From contig CAJWZY010000074.1 of NCBI GenBank assembly GCA_913050545.1, forward strand, positions 1 through 8,616: a stretch of DNA of 8,616 nt. Direction: 5' to 3'. Positions 6,759-8,616 of the stretch are shown here, piece by piece. Within the stretch, counting starts at the first letter, position 1. The number at the start of each line of letters is the position of its first letter. Origin of the DNA: an uncultured bacterium. Its GTDB lineage: Bacteria; Planctomycetota; UBA8108. Both the position numbers and the translations under genes were made by a program. The notes below the pieces were generated by a model. The model saw nothing but the letters and a program-made list of their open reading frames with translations, did not search any database and had not been told where the DNA came from.

Positions 6759-8522
6759 ATGGGAACAGGAATACGTTGTCTGGAATCTTCTGTGCCGGCG
6801 CTTGCGGCGCTGGCCTGTCTTGCTCTTTGTGGGTGCGTTAACAGCCCTCAGCGCCAGACAGTTGACCGGGGCCCGGAGGTCAGGGTCTGGGCTGCCGGTT
6901 CGACCGAGAAGATCCAGCCGGCCGGCCGGTCGGAGCTCCCTCACACGGGGCCGTGGGATGCCAGCCTGCGCAGGGTTCGTATCGAGGGAGTTCGAGGTGA
7001 ACACGTCCCCTTCCACCTGGTGGTCACTGCGGACCGTATGGACATCAGCGGGGTAACGGTGGAGCTTTCCGACCTTCGCTGCGGTGACGCCGTTCTTCCA
7101 GCCTCCGCGGTGAAGGTCTACCTGGAATATTTCAGCAAGGTATATGCTCCCTCGGGAAAAAATGGGCGGAAAGGCTATTGGCCCGACGCCCTTGTTCCGC
7201 TTACGAGGCCTTTTGCGGTCAAGTCCTCTCGCCGAGACAGGGGGCCGGTCCTGCGCAACCAGCCCCTCTGGGTTGATGTGGAGGTGCCCTCTCAACAGCA
7301 GCCTGGAGTTTACGAAGGCCAGGTAGTCGTCAAGGTCGAAGGCAAAGAGGCTGGAAAGCTCGCCATTGAGCTGAAGGTCTGGGACGTGACCCTGCCGCCT
7401 GAGCGTAACTTCCCGGTCCAGTTTGGATTTTTCTACGGCAGGGAGATCGCCCGGCTTCACGGGGTCGAACAGGACAGCGATGAATACCGGGAGCTCTTTT
7501 TTGAGTACCTGGGCTATCTGCTGGATCACAGGGTTGATCCTGCATTTATTTCCATCGGTCTTGACGGTGGGCTTAAAGATGGCAGGTATGTGCTGGAGTG
7601 GACAGATCCCCGGATGGAGAAGTTCCTCTTTGAGAGGGGGCAATGCCGGTTCCTGATCGGGGCCGGGCCACCGGGATTGAGCAGGGAGGGGTTGACGAAA
7701 GAGCAGTACGAGGAATATGTCAGGCAGTACCTTCGCCAGGTCATTGCCCATGCCCGCAAAGCCGGCTGGTATGAGCGCCTGTCATTTACCGGCGCCGTTG
7801 ATGAACCGCAGACCCGCAAAGAGTACGAGGCTGTACGCTATTGGGCTGACCTGGTTCACTCGGTTGACCCGGATGTTCCTGTCGCTGTTACCGAACAGCC
7901 GATCCCCGACAAGACCGAATGGGGAACGCTGGTGGGCTATTGCAGCGAGTGGATCGTGCATGGAAATGTGCTGGACCGAAACAGGGGGGCGATCGCTGCG
8001 CGGCAGGCCGCCGGGGAGCGGGTCAGCTGGTATATCAGCTGCGACCAGCTCTATCCGCAGCCGAACTACTACATCGACCGTTCCGCGGCCGACTGCCGCA
8101 TGATCTCCTGGATCACCTGGCGCTACAAGCTGGGCGGAATGCTCTATTGGGCCACGACCCTCTGGCGCGAAGTTCGTGACCCCTGGGCCGATGCCATCTC
8201 CTGGAAGCGCTCACACTGTAACGCCCCGGCTGCAGGTGAGGGAATGTTGCTCTATCCGGGCAACCTGGTTGAAAAATACACCGGGCAGGAGAATGTCTAT
8301 GGGCCGGTCGGGTCTCTTCGCTTTGCGCTCCTTCGCGAAGGCCTCGAAGAGCTTGAATTGCTCGAATTGCTGGCTTCTCTCGGTGGCCGGGAAGCCGCAG
8401 ATGAGATTGCTGCCTCCATCTGCCGGAGCGTGAAGGATTTTTCGCGCGATCCTGAGGATATCGAGTCAGCTCGCCTGCGCCTGATCCGGAAAATTGCAGA
8501 GCTGCAGGGAGCGAAGCCCTGA
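6759..8522 (+). CDS. Glycoside hydrolase family 123-like lipoprotein (DUF4091)
   Basis: A 587-residue protein. The ATG at 6759 opens a lipoprotein signal: hydrophobic VPALAALACLAL, then a lipobox LCGC (C26 would carry the lipid). Residues about 40-210 form a beta-rich N-terminal domain (VPFHLVVTAD, GVYEGQVVVKVEG). The part from about 218 looks like a TIM barrel with the GH123-type motif DEP (D348-E349-P350, within FTGAVDEPQ). In characterised GH123 enzymes the Asp-Glu pair is catalytic, with the Asp assisting the substrate acetamido group and the Glu acting as acid/base. The C-terminal DUF4091 landmarks GEGMLLYPG (493-501) and SLRFALLREGLEELELL (519-535) are present. Known GH123 members are beta-N-acetylgalactosaminidases; activity here is inferred. 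It would act in the periplasm or at the cell surface. There is only a weak GGA Shine-Dalgarno. The gene converges with a possible sulfatase gene. Confidence 0.88.
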   Translation: MGTGIRCLESSVPALAALACLALCGCVNSPQRQTVDRGPEVRVWAAGSTEKIQPAGRSELPHTGPWDASLRRVRIEGVRGEHVPFHLVVTADRMDISGVTVELSDLRCGDAVLPASAVKVYLEYFSKVYAPSGKNGRKGYWPDALVPLTRPFAVKSSRRDRGPVLRNQPLWVDVEVPSQQQPGVYEGQVVVKVEGKEAGKLAIELKVWDVTLPPERNFPVQFGFFYGREIARLHGVEQDSDEYRELFFEYLGYLLDHRVDPAFISIGLDGGLKDGRYVLEWTDPRMEKFLFERGQCRFLIGAGPPGLSREGLTKEQYEEYVRQYLRQVIAHARKAGWYERLSFTGAVDEPQTRKEYEAVRYWADLVHSVDPDVPVAVTEQPIPDKTEWGTLVGYCSEWIVHGNVLDRNRGAIAARQAAGERVSWYISCDQLYPQPNYYIDRSAADCRMISWITWRYKLGGMLYWATTLWREVRDPWADAISWKRSHCNAPAAGEGMLLYPGNLVEKYTGQENVYGPVGSLRFALLREGLEELELLELLASLGGREAADEIAASICRSVKDFSRDPEDIESARLRLIRKIAELQGAKP

Positions 8523-8535
8523 GCGTTATTTTTTC
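8501..8535 (+). terminator. Intrinsic terminator-like hairpin at the end of the GH123 gene
   Basis: GCT-g-CAGGG (8501-8509) pairs with CCCTG-AGC (8517-8524) across a 7-nt loop, with one bulged G, giving about eight base pairs. A T-rich tract (TTATTTTTTCT, from 8526) follows at once. The hairpin covers the GH123 stop codon. On the minus strand the same hairpin is followed by a weaker T-run, so it may also serve the converging gene. No folding energy was computed. Confidence 0.5.
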
Positions 8536-8616
8536 TCTTCAACAGTGGTTTTCGCCCCGAGCTCTTTTCGCCAGGCCCTGAGCTCAGCGAGCAGTCTGCC
8601 GGCAGTCTTTTTCTGC
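8526..8616 (-). CDS. C-terminal end of a probable sulfatase (runs off the right edge)
   Basis: Only the last 29 codons and the TAA stop (8528-8526) lie in the window. The peptide ends GRLLAELRAWRKELGAKTTVEEKK. A helix of the form 'LxxxLRAWRKExGA' close to the C-terminus is typical of planctomycete arylsulfatase-type proteins, where it follows the 'DP.E..NLA' segment; that segment is outside the window. The frame is open to the edge, and codon choice (CTG, CTC, GCC, GAG) fits coding DNA. The stop is only 3 nt from the stop of the converging GH123 gene. The sulfatase call rests on a short tail, so it is provisional. That some coding end lies here is more certain than its identity. Confidence 0.5.
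   Translation of the reverse strand, partial: QKKTAGRLLAELRAWRKELGAKTTVEEKK

Noticed and set aside
6744..7751. Minus-strand open frame (335 codons) opposite the GH123 gene
   Set aside because: The plus strand shows a lipobox, the DEP motif and DUF4091 landmarks over the full length. The antisense frame has no recognisable feature.
8297..8542. Minus-strand open frame crossing the GH123 end
   Set aside because: It lies opposite conserved DUF4091 coding sequence and is out of frame with the sulfatase-like tail, which explains this edge better.

Overview
This window most likely comes from the chromosome of a planctomycete or a close relative in the PVC group. Four things point there: a DUF1549/DUF1553 'Planctomycete cytochrome'-type protein directly followed by the Tat-signal start of a DUF1501 protein, a secreted PQQ-type beta-propeller opening with the 'WPYWRGPNGNG' signature common in that phylum, a GH123/DUF4091 lipoprotein next to a probable sulfatase end, and mostly weak or absent Shine-Dalgarno sequences. 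This assignment comes from gene content and motifs, not from a search.

Layout. Positions 1-5151 hold five tightly packed minus-strand genes that look like one operon. In transcription order they are: a secreted protein of unknown function (269 aa, 5151-4342); its tandem paralog (308 or 311 aa, 4296 or 4305 to 3370) carrying an extra Lys/Gly/Ser-rich basic insert; a single-HKD phospholipase D-like protein similar to PLD6/Zucchini (233 aa, 3351-2650); a DUF1549/DUF1553 protein with Ig-like and cytochrome-like segments (815 aa, 2594-147); and the first 44 codons of a DUF1501 protein (TTG start at 134) that runs off the left edge. Gaps inside this block are about 12-55 nt. Behind a 159-nt spacer lies another minus-strand gene, the PQQ-like beta-propeller (6603-5311), which may have its own promoter. 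A 155-nt divergent spacer with a perfect 16-bp interrupted palindrome separates it from the only plus-strand gene, the GH123-type lipoprotein (6759-8522). That gene converges, with a 3-nt gap and a terminator-like hairpin, on the 3' end of a minus-strand gene whose last 29 codons resemble a sulfatase C-terminus.

How the genes may work together. DUF1549/DUF1553 and DUF1501 proteins are a standard planctomycete export pair of unproven function. Here they are preceded by two copies of a secreted family I cannot name and by a PLD-like hydrolase with no visible signal peptide. The paralog pair and its operon are the least explained part of the window and the best candidate for something undescribed. 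The right side (GH123-like hydrolase plus possible sulfatase) fits breakdown of sulfated, N-acetylhexosamine-containing glycans. I saw no tRNA, rRNA, CRISPR array or insertion sequence.
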